DNA of 64,000 bases from Kribbella sp. NBC_00382 (GCF_036067295.1 NZ_CP107954.1:2294001-2358000); one strand, 5' to 3'. Counted from the first letter of the stretch, positions 43,465 through 55,815 are shown. The notes: generated from the sequence alone by a model not told the origin. Numbers and translations: made by a program.

Positions 43465-44385
43465 ATGGAGCTCGGCCTTGTCGGTCTCGGCAAGATGGGC
43501 GGCAACATGCGCGAGCGGATTCGCGGCGCAGGCCTCACCGTCGTCGGTTTCGATCACAACCAAGCCATCTCCGATGCGACAGACCTGGCCGACATGGTCG
43601 GCCAGCTGACCGCGACCGATCAACCGAAAATCGTCTGGGTGATGGTGCCGGTCCAGGCCATCGATCCGGTACTGACCGAGCTCGCTGAGCTCCTCTCCGA
43701 GGGCGACATCGTGATCGACGGCGGCAACAGCCGCTGGACCGATGACATCCGGCGCGCCGAACTGCTGTCCCACAAGGGCATCAAGTTCGTCGACTGCGGC
43801 GTGTCCGGTGGCGTCTGGGGTCTGGAGAACGGCTACGCGCTGATGTGCGGCGGCGAGACCGACACGATCACCACGCTGATGCCGATCTTCACCGCGCTGA
43901 AGCCGGCCGGCGATTTCGGATTCGTGCACGCCGGCCAGGTCGGCGCCGGGCACTTCGCCAAGATGGTCCACAACGGCATCGAGTACGCGATCATGCAGGC
44001 GTACGCCGAGGGATTCGAGCTGCTCGAGGCCGCCGAGATCGTCGAGAACGTGCCGGAGGCGTTCGACTCCTGGCGCGAGGGCACGGTGATCCGGTCCTGG
44101 CTGCTCGACCTGATGGTCAACGCGCTCAAGGAAGACACCCACCTCGACAAGATCCGCGGCTACGCGGACGACTCGGGTGAGGGTCGCTGGACCGTGGAGG
44201 CCGCGATCGACCACGCCGTACCGGTGCCGGCCATCGCCGCGTCGCTGTTCGCGCGGTTCGCGTCCCGCCAGGACGACTCCCCCGCGATGAAGGCGATCGC
44301 AGCGATGCGCAACCAGTTCGGTGGCCACGCCGTCAAGGGCGCGGGCGAAGACCCGTCGTACGCGACGCCGCCGATCCAGCACTGA
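43465..44385 (+). CDS. gnd: 6-phosphogluconate dehydrogenase (decarboxylating)
   Basis: 306 residues, the short form. ELGLVGLGKMGGNMRERIRG is the nucleotide-binding motif, VIDGGNSRW and GVSGGVWGLENGYALMCGG are the 6PG-binding elements, and FAKMVHNGIEYAIMQAYAEG holds the catalytic Lys. Converts 6-phosphogluconate to ribulose 5-phosphate. gnd between dnaN and recF is usual in this part of the actinobacteria; the short type is often NAD-dependent. Confidence 0.95.
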   Translation: MELGLVGLGKMGGNMRERIRGAGLTVVGFDHNQAISDATDLADMVGQLTATDQPKIVWVMVPVQAIDPVLTELAELLSEGDIVIDGGNSRWTDDIRRAELLSHKGIKFVDCGVSGGVWGLENGYALMCGGETDTITTLMPIFTALKPAGDFGFVHAGQVGAGHFAKMVHNGIEYAIMQAYAEGFELLEAAEIVENVPEAFDSWREGTVIRSWLLDLMVNALKEDTHLDKIRGYADDSGEGRWTVEAAIDHAVPVPAIAASLFARFASRQDDSPAMKAIAAMRNQFGGHAVKGAGEDPSYATPPIQH

Positions 44386-44406
44386 GCACCAAGCACTGAG
44401 CATCAG

Positions 44407-44439
44407 GTCCGGGTCGCCGCTACGTTCGGCGGCCCGGAC
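44407..44439 (+). terminator. Hairpin terminator after gnd
   Basis: GTCCGGGTCGCCG and CGGCGGCCCGGAC form a 13-bp stem (one G-U pair), 7-nt loop, starting 21 bp after the gnd stop. It would end the dnaN-gnd message before recF. Confidence 0.72.
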
Positions 44440-44663
44440 TCTGTACGATCGGCGACCCAGGGCCACCGCCCTCAGGATCCGCCCAGCAGAGGAATATAAG
44501 TGCCCCGTGAGCAATGTGTCTTGGCACCGACGGCGCCCAGGCACGCACCCCGCCGCGTTGGAGAAGCAATCATGATGGAAAAGCATCGTGATCGCTTCTC
44601 CGCCTTGCGGGGCACGCACCTGAACACCGTCGGCACTCAAGACACATCACCCACGGGGCACTA

Positions 44664-45806
44664 GTGTTTGTCACCGCGCTCGGACTGATTGACTTCCGGT
44701 CGTACCAGCAGGCGGAGGTCCAGCTCCAGGCGGGCGTGACCGCTTTCGTCGGGCCGAACGGGCAGGGCAAGACCAATCTGGTCGAGGCCATCCACTACAC
44801 CGCGACCCTCGGTTCCCACCGGGTCGCCAACGACGCGCCGCTGGTCCGGGCCGGCGCTCCGCGCGCGATCGTGCGGACCGAGATCCGCTCCGACCACGAA
44901 CGCGATCTCGTCGTCGAGCTTGAAATCAATCCTGGGAGGGCAAATCGGGCCCGGATCAACCGGTCCCCGGTCCCCCGGCCGCGCGAAGTGCTCGGATTGC
45001 TCCGTACGGTGCTTTTTGCGCCCGAGGACCTCGCGCTCGTCAAGGGCGATCCGTCCGAGCGGCGCCGGTTCCTGGACGAGTTGCTCACCCTGCGGTCGCC
45101 CCGGTTCGCCGGCGTACGGCAGGACTACGAGCGGATCCTCAAGCAGCGGAACTCGTTGCTGAAGAGCGCCGCGGTGGCCAGACGCCAGAATCGTTCTGGT
45201 GGAGCAATCGAGGGCCAACTGCGCACGCTGGACGTCTGGGATTCGCACCTCGTCACCACTGGAGCAGAGCTCCTGGCGGCAAGACTCGATCTGCTGGAAT
45301 CCCTTCGCCCGTTGGTTTCCGGCTCGTACGACGCTGTTGCCCGGGGCAAGGGTGATGCGCGGCTGGAGTACAAGTCGTCGGTGCAGTTGGAGCCCGGGGT
45401 GGCCAGTCGGGAGCAACTTGCTGAGGTGTTGCAGAACGCAGTACGGGACCGGCGGAACGACGAGCTCGATCGTGGTGTCTCGCTGGTCGGGCCGCATCGC
45501 GACGACGTAGTACTCGGGCTCGGGGACTTGCCTGCGAAGGGGTATGCGAGTCACGGTGAGTCCTGGTCGTTCGCACTCGCGCTGCGGCTGGCGTCGTACG
45601 AGTTGCTGCGGTCGGACGGGGGTGAGCCGGTGCTGATTCTGGATGACGTGTTCGCCGAGCTGGACACCAGCCGGCGCGACCGGCTGGCGGAACTCGTCGC
45701 GCCCGCCGAGCAGGTACTCGTCACGGCGGCCGTCGGCGCCGACGTACCGGCGGAGCTGAGCGGCGCCCGGTTCGACGTCGGCGAGGGCTCGGTCCGTCGT
45801 GCCTGA
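44664..45806 (+). CDS. recF: DNA replication and repair protein RecF
   Basis: 380 residues, GTG start ([20 protein letters not shown]). Walker [24 protein letters not shown] signature [18 protein letters not shown], Walker [21 protein letters not shown]. Loads RecA at gaps. The 278-bp region before it has no gene but holds the gnd terminator. The stop overlaps the next gene by 8 bp. Confidence 0.96.
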   Translation: MFVTALGLIDFRSYQQAEVQLQAGVTAFVGPNGQGKTNLVEAIHYTATLGSHRVANDAPLVRAGAPRAIVRTEIRSDHERDLVVELEINPGRANRARINRSPVPRPREVLGLLRTVLFAPEDLALVKGDPSERRRFLDELLTLRSPRFAGVRQDYERILKQRNSLLKSAAVARRQNRSGGAIEGQLRTLDVWDSHLVTTGAELLAARLDLLESLRPLVSGSYDAVARGKGDARLEYKSSVQLEPGVASREQLAEVLQNAVRDRRNDELDRGVSLVGPHRDDVVLGLGDLPAKGYASHGESWSFALALRLASYELLRSDGGEPVLILDDVFAELDTSRRDRLAELVAPAEQVLVTAAVGADVPAELSGARFDVGEGSVRRA

Positions 45807-46374
45807 AGGCCCGAACTCCGTTGAGAAAGGCCAGAATTCCTCTGACAGCGGCGTCGAGAGCGAGTCCGTCGAGGCGGCCGAGCACGACAAACGCGGCCTC
45901 GAGCTGGCAAAAACGCTCGCCAGCCGGATCAAAGGGGCGGGCCCGATCCAGCCTGTCAAGAAGACCCGCCGACGTCGCCCGACCGGAAACCAGGTCAGCA
46001 GCGCCCGCGCCGACGACCGCGACCCACAGTTGCTCACCAACACCCTCGGCCGGCTGATGCGCGAACAGGGCTGGGAGGTCGACGTCGCCGTCCACGGCGT
46101 GATGGCCCGCTGGCCGTCGATCGTCGGCCCCGAGATGGCCTCCCACTGCCAGCCGGAGAGCTACACGGACACCGAGCTCACCGTCCGTACAGACTCCACC
46201 GCATGGGCCACCCAGGTCCGCCTGCTGGCCCCTGACCTGGTCCGCCGCCTCAACGCCGAACTAGGCGACGGCACCGTCACCCGGGTCAAGGTAGAAGGCC
46301 CCAACGCCCCCAGCTGGCGCAAGGGCCCGCGCACTGTCCGTGGCGGCCGAGGCCCGCGAGATACCTATGGCTGA
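45799..46374 (+). CDS. dciA: DciA-type helicase loader/activator (DUF721)
   Basis: 191 residues from a GTG inside the end of recF. The DUF721/DciA domain ([60 protein letters not shown]) follows an acidic then basic N-terminal extension. DciA is thought to help load replicative helicase DnaB in bacteria that lack DnaC. C-terminal tail is Arg/Gly-rich. Confidence 0.9.
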   Translation: MPEGPNSVEKGQNSSDSGVESESVEAAEHDKRGLELAKTLASRIKGAGPIQPVKKTRRRRPTGNQVSSARADDRDPQLLTNTLGRLMREQGWEVDVAVHGVMARWPSIVGPEMASHCQPESYTDTELTVRTDSTAWATQVRLLAPDLVRRLNAELGDGTVTRVKVEGPNAPSWRKGPRTVRGGRGPRDTYG

Positions 46375-46418
46375 TCGGCTGCTGTAGAGACCCATCCGAT
46401 CACCTAGGATCGGGCGCG

Positions 46419-47750
46419 ATGCGCGCGATCGTTGACGGTTTTCGAGAGATGGTCCACCTGATCGGAGATACCTTCCGGTTGTGGTGGCGCAACCTGTTGC
46501 CCCTGGTGACCTGGTTCCTGGCCGGCTACGTCGGCTTCCGCGCGTCGATCCAGGCCGCGATCTGGCTGGACGAGCACCAGCATTCGAGTCTCGGCGTCGG
46601 AGTGTTCTCGACCGGCGTACTGATCCAGATCGCTGCCACAGTTGGCATGATCCGCACCTGTGCGACCTCCCTCTACCGCTGGCGTGACGCCGCCAGCAAC
46701 AAGGCTGAGGAGACCGCTGACCCCACCCAGCAAGGCCTGATGGAGTTGCTGGCCGTCACTCTGCTGCCGATGATCGCGGTCTGGTCGGCCTGGGGATTCC
46801 TGGACGACCGGGTCAACGAGCTGTCGATCAGCAACATCGTCCAGCGCGGAGTCGGGAGCGGCGCGGCGTTCTTCGACATCGCCGGCAACGCCTGGCACGC
46901 CTACCTTCCGGCGATCGGGATCCTGCTGGTCCTCCGGCGGATCCTCGAGGCGGTCGACGACCGGTGGCCGAGCCGGCCGGTCCGGTTCGCGCAGGTCTGG
47001 GCCGAGGCGTTCTTCGTGCTGCTCACGGTCGTCGTGGTGCCGTTCGCCGTCGCGGATCTCAAGGGCTGGTTCAAGGACCGGGACTTCTGGTACATCTCGA
47101 CCGGTTGGTGGGACGGACTGAAGGACTTCTTCTCCGGGATCCACATCCCGATCCCGGCCGGTATTGAGTTCCTCTGGGGCACGTTCTGGGACACCCTGTG
47201 GCCGCTGTTCAAGCTCGGCGTGGCCGAACCGCTGACCTGGCTCGCGATCACGACGGTGGTCTTCGGCCACCGGGTGCTCGCGAGCGGTGGCGTGTTCCGC
47301 GGCACCAGGATCGAGCGGCGGCTCGGCGGCCGGCTCACCGAGGAGGATGCGTCGAAGCCGAATCGCTTTGTCGCCATGACCAACCAGGCACCGAACCTGC
47401 TGCTCGGTGGGTTCCGGGAGAAGTTCTACCCGGCCCTGACGGCGTTCCGGTTGCTGGTCCGGGTCGGTCCGGTCTACCTCGGCGTGGTCTGCATGGTCTA
47501 CACGTTCTGGTTGCTGGGAAGCGACTGGGCGTTCGCCGGTGCGGTCCGGCTGGTCGGCATTCACGGCGTCGGCACCGACTGGGGGCTGATGAACCACGAG
47601 ATCGTCACCCTGGTTCGCGACGCGGTCTTCGAGACACTGCGCATCGCCTTGCTGGCGGCGGCTTTCGACCTCTGTATCTCGGTCGGCGCCGAGCGTCGCG
47701 CCGAGGTGGAGGAAGCCAACGCGGCGAAGGATCAGTCCGTACCGGCCTGA
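46419..47750 (+). CDS. Multi-pass membrane protein, unknown function
   Basis: 443 residues with about seven hydrophobic segments (NLLPLVTWFLAGYVGF, VFSTGVLIQIAATVGM, LLAVTLLPMIAVWSAWGF, YLPAIGILLVLRRIL, AFFVLLTVVVVPFAVA, VGPVYLGVVCMVYTFWLLG and others). Aromatic-rich loops (WYISTGWWDGLKDFF). No family recognised. Its stop abuts the stop of the convergent three-gene unit that follows (0 bp gap), so a functional link is possible but not shown. Confidence 0.8.
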   Translation: MRAIVDGFREMVHLIGDTFRLWWRNLLPLVTWFLAGYVGFRASIQAAIWLDEHQHSSLGVGVFSTGVLIQIAATVGMIRTCATSLYRWRDAASNKAEETADPTQQGLMELLAVTLLPMIAVWSAWGFLDDRVNELSISNIVQRGVGSGAAFFDIAGNAWHAYLPAIGILLVLRRILEAVDDRWPSRPVRFAQVWAEAFFVLLTVVVVPFAVADLKGWFKDRDFWYISTGWWDGLKDFFSGIHIPIPAGIEFLWGTFWDTLWPLFKLGVAEPLTWLAITTVVFGHRVLASGGVFRGTRIERRLGGRLTEEDASKPNRFVAMTNQAPNLLLGGFREKFYPALTAFRLLVRVGPVYLGVVCMVYTFWLLGSDWAFAGAVRLVGIHGVGTDWGLMNHEIVTLVRDAVFETLRIALLAAAFDLCISVGAERRAEVEEANAAKDQSVPA

Positions 47751-48296
47751 TCAGCGGGTGATCAGGACCCGCCGGTACTCCCGCTGGTTCTCGACCTGGA
47801 TGCCGGTCAGATGCGGCACCGCGGACTCCGGCACCACGAAGACCTGCGCGAGCTGATCGGTCCGGTTCAGCTTGAACGGGTGCTCGTCGTCGGTGCAGCT
47901 CGTCGGCAACGCGAGACCGGTGGCGTACTGGCTTTCCCAGAGGTTGCCACGATCGTCGCGGAGCTTCGCCGAGCAGACGGGAGTGCTGACACCGGGCAGC
48001 GGGGTGAGCGCGATCGTGGCGAGGATCACCACCGAGCCGGCCGGCTGCTCGAGCGTGATCTTCTTCTTCTCCTGGTCCACCAGTTGGGTGTAGACCTCGA
48101 GTGACTCCAGCTTCCATTGGATGTGGTCGATCGTCACCGGCCCCTGGGTCACCTCGCTGACGGTGCCCTGGCGGTAGATCCGTTCGCCGTCGTCGTCGAG
48201 GTACGGGCGGAGCAGCAGGACCGTACTGGTCCCCGCCAGAGCGACCAGCAGCGAGATCTGCGCGGCCAGCCGGAGCACGCGCTGGGAGCTGATCAT
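47751..48296 (-). CDS. Membrane-anchored protein of unknown function (third of a trio)
   Basis: 181 residues. N-terminal TM (LAAQISLLVALAGTSTVLLL), then an extracytoplasmic beta-rich domain: QGPVTIDHIQWKLESLEVYT, VVILATIALTPLPGV, CSAKLRDDRGNLWESQYATG, LAQVFVVPESAVPHLTGIQV. The pattern (strand pair, defined edge strands, VFVVP) resembles DUF4352-like immunoglobulin domains. Coupled by ATGA to the preceding gene. Two Cys residues may form a disulfide. Confidence 0.75.
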   Translation of the reverse strand: MISSQRVLRLAAQISLLVALAGTSTVLLLRPYLDDDGERIYRQGTVSEVTQGPVTIDHIQWKLESLEVYTQLVDQEKKKITLEQPAGSVVILATIALTPLPGVSTPVCSAKLRDDRGNLWESQYATGLALPTSCTDDEHPFKLNRTDQLAQVFVVPESAVPHLTGIQVENQREYRRVLITR

Positions 48297-48889
48297 GAGG
48301 CGACTCGCGTGACGCTGTGCGGGATCAGATATTCCGCCGCGGCCTGGTCGACCAGCCGCTGCGCCACCGCGTCGTCAGGTACGGCGAGATCGAACGCGAG
48401 GTCCTGGGTCAGCACGGTGAACAGCGGACTGCTGCGGACCTTGAGGGTGAGCCCCGCGAGATCGGCGGGGTTGACCTCGAACACGACCACGCCGGTCACG
48501 CCGAAGCCCGGGGCCGCGAAGTCGAGGCTGCTTCCGTAGGTGTCGCTGATCGGCGCGTACGCCGTGCCGGCGTCGGTCGCCAACTCGAGTCGGGGGTTGG
48601 GCACGTTCTCGGTACCTCGCACGGTGTCGTACTCGACGACGGCGTAGATCCCGCTCGTCTCCACCGCCTTCTCGTCGCTGTCGCTCGACAGGTAGGCCCG
48701 GGCGAACTTCAGCCGGTCCACCTTGACGGTCGACTCGCCGAACCGGAGCGGCTCGCCGATGGTGCCGTGCCGAACGGTGCGGTTGGCCTCACCGTCGTAC
48801 ACATGGTCCGGTTCGGCCAGCCGGGTCAGCCCGCCGAGTAGGACGAACATGATGCCGACGAGCACGGTGGCCGGCCGATACAACTTCAT
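48293..48889 (-). CDS. Membrane-anchored protein of unknown function (second of a trio)
   Basis: 198 residues from ATG 48889 (ATGA overlap with the previous stop). TM at PATVLVGIMFVLLGGLTRLA, then a beta-rich domain: GTIGEPLRFGESTVKVDRLK, SGIYAVVEYDTVRGTENVPN, PRLELATDAGTAYAPISDTY, VTGVVVFEVNPADLAGLTLK. The layout matches its neighbours: short cytoplasmic N-terminus, one TM and a DUF4352-like domain. A longer frame to 49450 is a shadow. Confidence 0.75.
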   Translation of the reverse strand: MKLYRPATVLVGIMFVLLGGLTRLAEPDHVYDGEANRTVRHGTIGEPLRFGESTVKVDRLKFARAYLSSDSDEKAVETSGIYAVVEYDTVRGTENVPNPRLELATDAGTAYAPISDTYGSSLDFAAPGFGVTGVVVFEVNPADLAGLTLKVRSSPLFTVLTQDLAFDLAVPDDAVAQRLVDQAAAEYLIPHSVTRVAS

Positions 48890-49539
48890 TCGGTCTCCGT
48901 CGTCATCGTTGTCTTGACCCGGACCACGGCCTTGGGCGCCTCGTTGTGCCAGTACGGATTCTCCGACGCTCCGAACAGGCCTTCGTCGGAGTCGTAGCTC
49001 TCGGCCCAGACGGCGAACTCCGTCTGGTCGGCCCTGAAACTGGGTGACACCTCGAAGGTCGCGACGCAAGCCTCGGCGGGCAATCCGTAGACGAGCGGGC
49101 TGCCGATGATCTTCTTGTCCTTGCACTTCACGTTGTCCGGCTTGATCAGGTCCTTGCCGGGGACGACCCAGTTGAACAGCTTGTCTCCGGAGAAGTCGAC
49201 GCTGGCGTGCTCTTCCTCGTCGATGTTCTTCAGTTGGAGCTCGACCTCGAGGCGGGCCTTGGCCGGGCTGTACTCGGTCTTCGGGGTTCTGATGATGGTG
49301 GCGGTGGTGACGCCGATCTCGAACCGGCCGGCCTTGAGAGTGGTCGGTGCGTCGAGGGTGTCGACGGTGCGGCCCTTGTGCTCTTTCCAGCCGCCGGTGA
49401 AGAAGATGATGACGGCCAGGACGAGGATCGCGGCGACGGCGATCAGCCATTTCCGGCGGTGCCGGTGGATCACCCGGTCGGCGATCATGGCGTCGATGAC
49501 GTCGTCGAGACTTTCCACGGCAGCGATCTTAGGGGGCAT
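48886..49539 (-). CDS. Membrane-anchored protein of unknown function (first of a trio)
   Basis: 217 residues. A ~30-residue cytoplasmic head (SLDDVIDAMIADRVIHRHRR), one TM (WLIAVAAILVLAVIIFFTGG) and a beta-rich extracytoplasmic domain (DAPTTLKAGRFEIGVTTATI, KARLEVELQLKNIDEEEHAS, RADQTEFAVWAESYDSDEGL). Lead gene of a three-gene minus-strand operon divergent from gyrB. No family named with certainty. Confidence 0.75.
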   Translation of the reverse strand: MPPKIAAVESLDDVIDAMIADRVIHRHRRKWLIAVAAILVLAVIIFFTGGWKEHKGRTVDTLDAPTTLKAGRFEIGVTTATIIRTPKTEYSPAKARLEVELQLKNIDEEEHASVDFSGDKLFNWVVPGKDLIKPDNVKCKDKKIIGSPLVYGLPAEACVATFEVSPSFRADQTEFAVWAESYDSDEGLFGASENPYWHNEAPKAVVRVKTTMTTETE

Positions 49540-49838
49540 CGGGGGCGGTGGTCGCGGGGTGACCGGGTCTCGGTTCGCAGACAGTCAGGGGCGATCCAGC
49601 CAGAAGCCACTGAGCGCCATGAGCGCTTTCCGAGCCCCCACCCCGCGTGGGGGGACATGGCGAGGAGTCCGAAAAGACGCCCTGTCCACAGTTCTAGCCG
49701 CCTGGTGGCAGGTTCTGCTTCGGTCGACGGGTAAGATGGAGGTGTTGAGAAAGTCACCCCACTGATGAACACAGTAGGGGCGGCTTCTACTGTGCATCGA
49801 TGCCTCGCGCACGCGGGGTCCGAGGAGGACAACAGCCG

Positions 49839-51878
<2,040 letters not shown>

Positions 51879-51880
51879 GG

Positions 51881-51908
51881 GCCGCCCGGGCCGTGCCCGG
51901 GCGGCTTT
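51881..51908 (+). terminator. 11-bp hairpin with T tract between gyrB and gyrA
   Basis: GCCGCCCGGGC, CGT loop, GCCCGGGCGGC, then TTT. It starts 3 bases after the gyrB stop. It may cut gyrA expression from the gyrB promoter, or act as an RNA-processing or attenuation site. Confidence 0.75.
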
Positions 51909-51959
51909 CGCGCAGCGCCGACCTCACCGACGTACTGACACGAACGGGACGAGCACCAG

Positions 51960-54611
51960 ATGACCGAGACCCCCATTTCTCCGGGACACGACCGGATCGA
52001 GCCCCTCGATCTGCAGACCGAGATGCAGCAGTCGTACCTCGACTACGCGATGGCCGTCATCGTCGGCCGGGCGCTGCCCGAGGTCCGCGACGGCCTCAAG
52101 CCGGTGCACCGCCGGATCCTCTACGCGATGTACGACGGCGGCTACCGTCCCGACCGCGGTTTCTCCAAGTGCTCCCGCGTCGTCGGTGACGTGATGGGTC
52201 AGTACCACCCGCACGGTGACTCGGCGATCTACGACACCCTGGTCCGGCTGGCCCAGCCCTGGGTGATGCGCGCGCCGATGATCCAGGGTCAGGGCAACTT
52301 CGGTTCACCGGGTAACGACCCGGCCGCCGCGATGCGGTACACCGAGTGCCGGCTGGCCCCGCTGGCGATGGAGATGGTGCGCGACATCGACCAGGAGACG
52401 GTCGACTTCCGCCCCAACTACGACGGCCGCTCGCAGGAGCCGGTGATCCTGCCCAGCCGGTTCCCGAACCTGCTGGTCAACGGCTCGGCCGGAATCGCCG
52501 TCGGTATGGCCACGATGATCCCGCCGCACAACCTGCGCGAGGTCGCCGCCGCCGCCCAGTGGTGCCTCGAGCACCCGGAGGCCACCCAGGAAGAGGTCCT
52601 GGCGGCGTGCATGGAGAACATCAAGGGCCCGGACTTCCCGAACGGCGCGCTGATCGTCGGCTACAAGGGCATCGACGACGCCTACCGCACCGGCCGTGGC
52701 TCGGTCACGATGCGCGCGGTCGTGGACGTCGAGGAGGACGCCAAGGGACGGACCAGCCTGGTCGTCAGCCAGCTGCCGTACATGGTCAACCCGGACAACC
52801 TGGCGCAGAAGATCGCCGAGCTGGTCAACACCGGCAAGATGACCGGCATCGCCGACATCCGTGACGACACCTCGTCGCGGACCGGCCAGCGCCTGGTGAT
52901 CGTGCTCAAGCGCGACGCCCAGCCTCGGGTCGTACTGAACAACCTCTACAAGCACACGCAGCTGCAGGACACCTTCGGCTGCAACATGCTGGCGCTGGTC
53001 GACGGCGTGCCGCGCACGCTCAGCCTGGACCTGTTCATCACGCACTGGATCGACCACCAGATCGAGGTCATCCAGCGGCGGACCCGGTACCGCCTGCGCG
53101 AGGCCGAGAAGCAGGCGCACATCTACCGCGGACTGGTGAAGGCGCTGGACGCGCTGGACGAGGTCATCGCGCTGATCCGCCGCAGCCCGGACGTCGAGGA
53201 GGCCCGCACCGGCCTGATGTCGCTGCTGGAGATCGACGAGGTCCAGGCCCAGGCGATCCTGGACATGCAGCTGCGCCGGCTGGCCGCCCTGGAGCGGCAG
53301 AAGATCGTCGACCGGCTGAACGAGCTCGAGGTCGTCATCGCCGACCTCGAGGACATCCTGGCCGACCCGGTCCGGCAGCGGCACATCGTCCGCGACGAGC
53401 TGGCCGAGATCGTCGAGCGGTACGGCGACGAGCGGCGGACCGAGATCATCGCGGCCGACGGCGACCTGTCCGTCCAGGACCTGGTGCCGGACGAGGAGGT
53501 CGTCGTCACGATCACCCGTGGCGGGTACGCGAAGCGCACCAAGACCGACCTGTACCGCACCCAGAACCGCGGCGGTAAGGGCGTCCGTGGCGCGACGATG
53601 CGGGCCGAGGACGAGATCGGCCACTTCTTCGCCACCACGAACCACCACTGGATGCTGTTCTTCACCACCAAGGGCCGCGTGTACCGCGCCAAGGTGTGGC
53701 AGCTGCCCGAGTCCGCACGCGACGCCAAGGGCTCGCACGTGGCCGGTCTGCTGTCGTTCCAGCCGGACGAGGAAATCGCCCAGGTACTGACGCTGCGCGA
53801 CTACGAGCAGGAGCCGTACCTGCTGCTCGCCACCAAGCGCGGCCTGGTGAAGAAGACGGCGCTGACCGACTACGACTCGGCCCGGCAGAGCGGCATCATC
53901 GCGGTCAACTTCCGCGAGGAGGACGACGAGCTGATCGGCGCCGAGCTGGCGTCGGCCGAGGACGACCTGATGCTGGTCTCCAAGAAGGGCCAGTCGATCC
54001 GCTTCACCGCGAACGACGAGCAGCTCCGCCCGATGGGCCGGGCCACCTCGGGTGTGACCGGGATGAAGTTCCGCAACGGCGACGAGTTGCTGTCGATGGC
54101 GGTCATCCGGGCCGGCTCGGAGGAGGACACGCAGTTCGTCTTCACCGTGACCGATGCGGGTTACGCCAAGCGCAGCCGGGTATCTGAGTACCGGCAGCAA
54201 GGTCGCGGCGGACTGGGCATCAAGGCGGTGAAGTTGAACGACGAGCGTGGTTCGCTGGTGGGTGCGCTGATCGTGGTCGACAGCGACCAGGTGCTGGCGA
54301 TCAAGAACAGCGGCCAGGTCGTTCGCAGCCGGGTCGACAGTGTGCCGGTCAAGGGCCGCGACACGATGGGCGTGAAGTTCGCCGGGGTCGGCGAGTCCGA
54401 CGCCGTGGTCGCGATCGCACGTAACACCGACCTCACGGTCAGTGACGACGAGGCAGAGGACGTCGAAGGCAGCGAAGAAGTTGCCCAGGATGTGGACGGT
54501 TCGACAACCGAAACCCCCTCCACGAGCGTCAGCACTGATGACCAGCATTCGACGGACGTCGACGGCGCGGCTACGGTCGAAGACGACGAAGCCGGCCAGG
54601 AGGGTACCTGA
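51960..54611 (+). CDS. gyrA: DNA gyrase subunit A
   Basis: 883 residues. DNA-cleavage Tyr lies in [20 protein letters not shown]. The quinolone-determining stretch is [20 protein letters not shown], with Ser at the position of E. coli Ser83, the susceptible state. C-terminal beta-pinwheel repeats ([13 protein letters not shown], the GyrA box; [14 protein letters not shown]) follow. The last ~60 residues are an acidic, Ser/Thr-rich tail beyond the normal end. Stop overlaps the next start (TGATG). Confidence 0.97.
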   Translation: MTETPISPGHDRIEPLDLQTEMQQSYLDYAMAVIVGRALPEVRDGLKPVHRRILYAMYDGGYRPDRGFSKCSRVVGDVMGQYHPHGDSAIYDTLVRLAQPWVMRAPMIQGQGNFGSPGNDPAAAMRYTECRLAPLAMEMVRDIDQETVDFRPNYDGRSQEPVILPSRFPNLLVNGSAGIAVGMATMIPPHNLREVAAAAQWCLEHPEATQEEVLAACMENIKGPDFPNGALIVGYKGIDDAYRTGRGSVTMRAVVDVEEDAKGRTSLVVSQLPYMVNPDNLAQKIAELVNTGKMTGIADIRDDTSSRTGQRLVIVLKRDAQPRVVLNNLYKHTQLQDTFGCNMLALVDGVPRTLSLDLFITHWIDHQIEVIQRRTRYRLREAEKQAHIYRGLVKALDALDEVIALIRRSPDVEEARTGLMSLLEIDEVQAQAILDMQLRRLAALERQKIVDRLNELEVVIADLEDILADPVRQRHIVRDELAEIVERYGDERRTEIIAADGDLSVQDLVPDEEVVVTITRGGYAKRTKTDLYRTQNRGGKGVRGATMRAEDEIGHFFATTNHHWMLFFTTKGRVYRAKVWQLPESARDAKGSHVAGLLSFQPDEEIAQVLTLRDYEQEPYLLLATKRGLVKKTALTDYDSARQSGIIAVNFREEDDELIGAELASAEDDLMLVSKKGQSIRFTANDEQLRPMGRATSGVTGMKFRNGDELLSMAVIRAGSEEDTQFVFTVTDAGYAKRSRVSEYRQQGRGGLGIKAVKLNDERGSLVGALIVVDSDQVLAIKNSGQVVRSRVDSVPVKGRDTMGVKFAGVGESDAVVAIARNTDLTVSDDEAEDVEGSEEVAQDVDGSTTETPSTSVSTDDQHSTDVDGAATVEDDEAGQEGT

Positions 54612-55633
54612 TGACCAACCGCGCGAGGCCGACCTGGCCTGATGGAGCGGACAGCCCCAATTCCCAGCGACCGCAGAGCGGCGCCGGGAAGGGCCAGTCC
54701 ACCCCAGCTGCCACTCCGGCCTCCAACGGTCGTAGCAGTTCGAACGGCAACGGCCAGACCAGATCCGGTACTGCGAACGGCCAGCGGCCCGGCGATGCGC
54801 GCCAGCCGCGTCCGGGTGGACCGTCGGCAGCACCGTCGGGCGCAGGCTCGACCGGTACGCCGACGCGGCCGCCGCAGCAGCCTGCGGTCCGCCCGGCGCC
54901 TGCCACGCCGTCGAACGCTGGGGCTCCTCGACCGGGTGCCGCCGCTGCGGGGAGCCCGTTCCAGGCCACCCCGAGTACGCCTGGACGGCCGGAGCCGCGG
55001 CTGCCCAGTTCGGGCAAGGTGGGGGACGGTGGCGGGTCGGCGTACGGGCAGACCGGCAAGCTGGCGACGCCGACGCATACCCCGACCGAGAGCTTCAGCG
55101 ACAAGCTGAACGCGGCGAAGCAGGCCGTGCTCGGCCGGGCCAGCGCGCTGAAGGAGTCCGCGACGTCCTCTTCGGCGGCGGTCGTCGAGCCGAAGGCCAA
55201 GGTCGACCACGACTTCACGCCGGCCGTCGAGGCGGCGCCGAAGAGCTCGGGCCGCACGCAGACCCGGAAGGCGCGGCTGCGGATGACCCGGGTCGACCCG
55301 TGGTCGGTGATGAAGACCGCGTTCCTGCTGGCGATCGCGTTCGGCATCGTCACCTGGGTGGCCGTCTTCATCATCTGGTCGGCGATCGGCGCGGCCGGTG
55401 TGTTCGACAACATCAACAACACGGTCCGCGAGGTCCTGGGCAACCAGGAAGGCGCCGATCCGTTCCAGATCGAGGACTACATCAACACCGGCAAGGTGAT
55501 GGGCTTCACCACCCTGCTGGCCTGCGCCGATGTGCTGATCATCACGGCGCTGGCGACCCTCGGATCGTTCCTCTACAACATCGCGGCCACCCTGCTGGGC
55601 GGCCTCGAAGTGACGCTGGCCTCAGAGGACTGA
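54611..55633 (+). CDS. DUF3566 transmembrane protein
   Basis: 340 residues. Residues ~1-210 are disordered (Pro/Ala/Ser/Gly-rich with RPG repeats). The DUF3566 domain follows: ARLRMTRVDPWSVMKTAFLL, TWVAVFIIWSAIGAAGVFDN, two TMs and the final ALATLGSFLYNIAATLLGGL. The gene follows gyrA in most actinobacteria; function unknown, though membrane-linked roles near gyrase have been suggested. ATG overlaps gyrA by one base. Confidence 0.9.
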   Translation: MTNRARPTWPDGADSPNSQRPQSGAGKGQSTPAATPASNGRSSSNGNGQTRSGTANGQRPGDARQPRPGGPSAAPSGAGSTGTPTRPPQQPAVRPAPATPSNAGAPRPGAAAAGSPFQATPSTPGRPEPRLPSSGKVGDGGGSAYGQTGKLATPTHTPTESFSDKLNAAKQAVLGRASALKESATSSSAAVVEPKAKVDHDFTPAVEAAPKSSGRTQTRKARLRMTRVDPWSVMKTAFLLAIAFGIVTWVAVFIIWSAIGAAGVFDNINNTVREVLGNQEGADPFQIEDYINTGKVMGFTTLLACADVLIITALATLGSFLYNIAATLLGGLEVTLASED

Positions 55634-55644
55634 GCCCTGGTTTC

Positions 55645-55683
55645 TGGATTCGGCCGGACCGTGCTCCGGCCCGGCCGAATCCA
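55645..55683 (+). terminator. 13-bp hairpin after DUF3566
   Basis: TGGATTCGGCCGG and CCGGCCGAATCCA, 13-nt loop, followed by ATTT. Ends the gyrBA-DUF3566 unit 12 bp past the stop. Confidence 0.85.
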
Positions 55684-55741
55684 ATTTGGGAGCCAGGCAC
55701 CGGGTGCGGTAATCTCTCCGAGTTCGTCCCCCGCAGTTCGC

Positions 55742-55815
55742 GGGCCTATAGCTCAGTTGGTTAGAGCGCTGCCCTGATAAGGCAGAGGTCACAGGTTCAA
55801 ATCCTGTTAGGCCCA
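55742..55815 (+). tRNA. tRNA-Ile (anticodon GAT)
   Basis: 74 nt. Acceptor GGGCCTA pairs with TAGGCCC; D arm GCTCAGTTGGTTAGAGC; anticodon loop CTGATAA with GAT at 55776-55778; T arm CAGGTTCAAATCCTG. CCA is not encoded. Confidence 0.97.

Noticed and set aside
48293..49450. Longer version of the second trio protein
   Set aside because: The first 187 codons overlap the first trio gene in another frame and are Arg/His-rich; ATG 48889 with its ATGA joint is the true start.
52305..54833. 842-codon minus-strand frame opposite gyrA
   Set aside because: GC-rich antisense shadow of gyrA.
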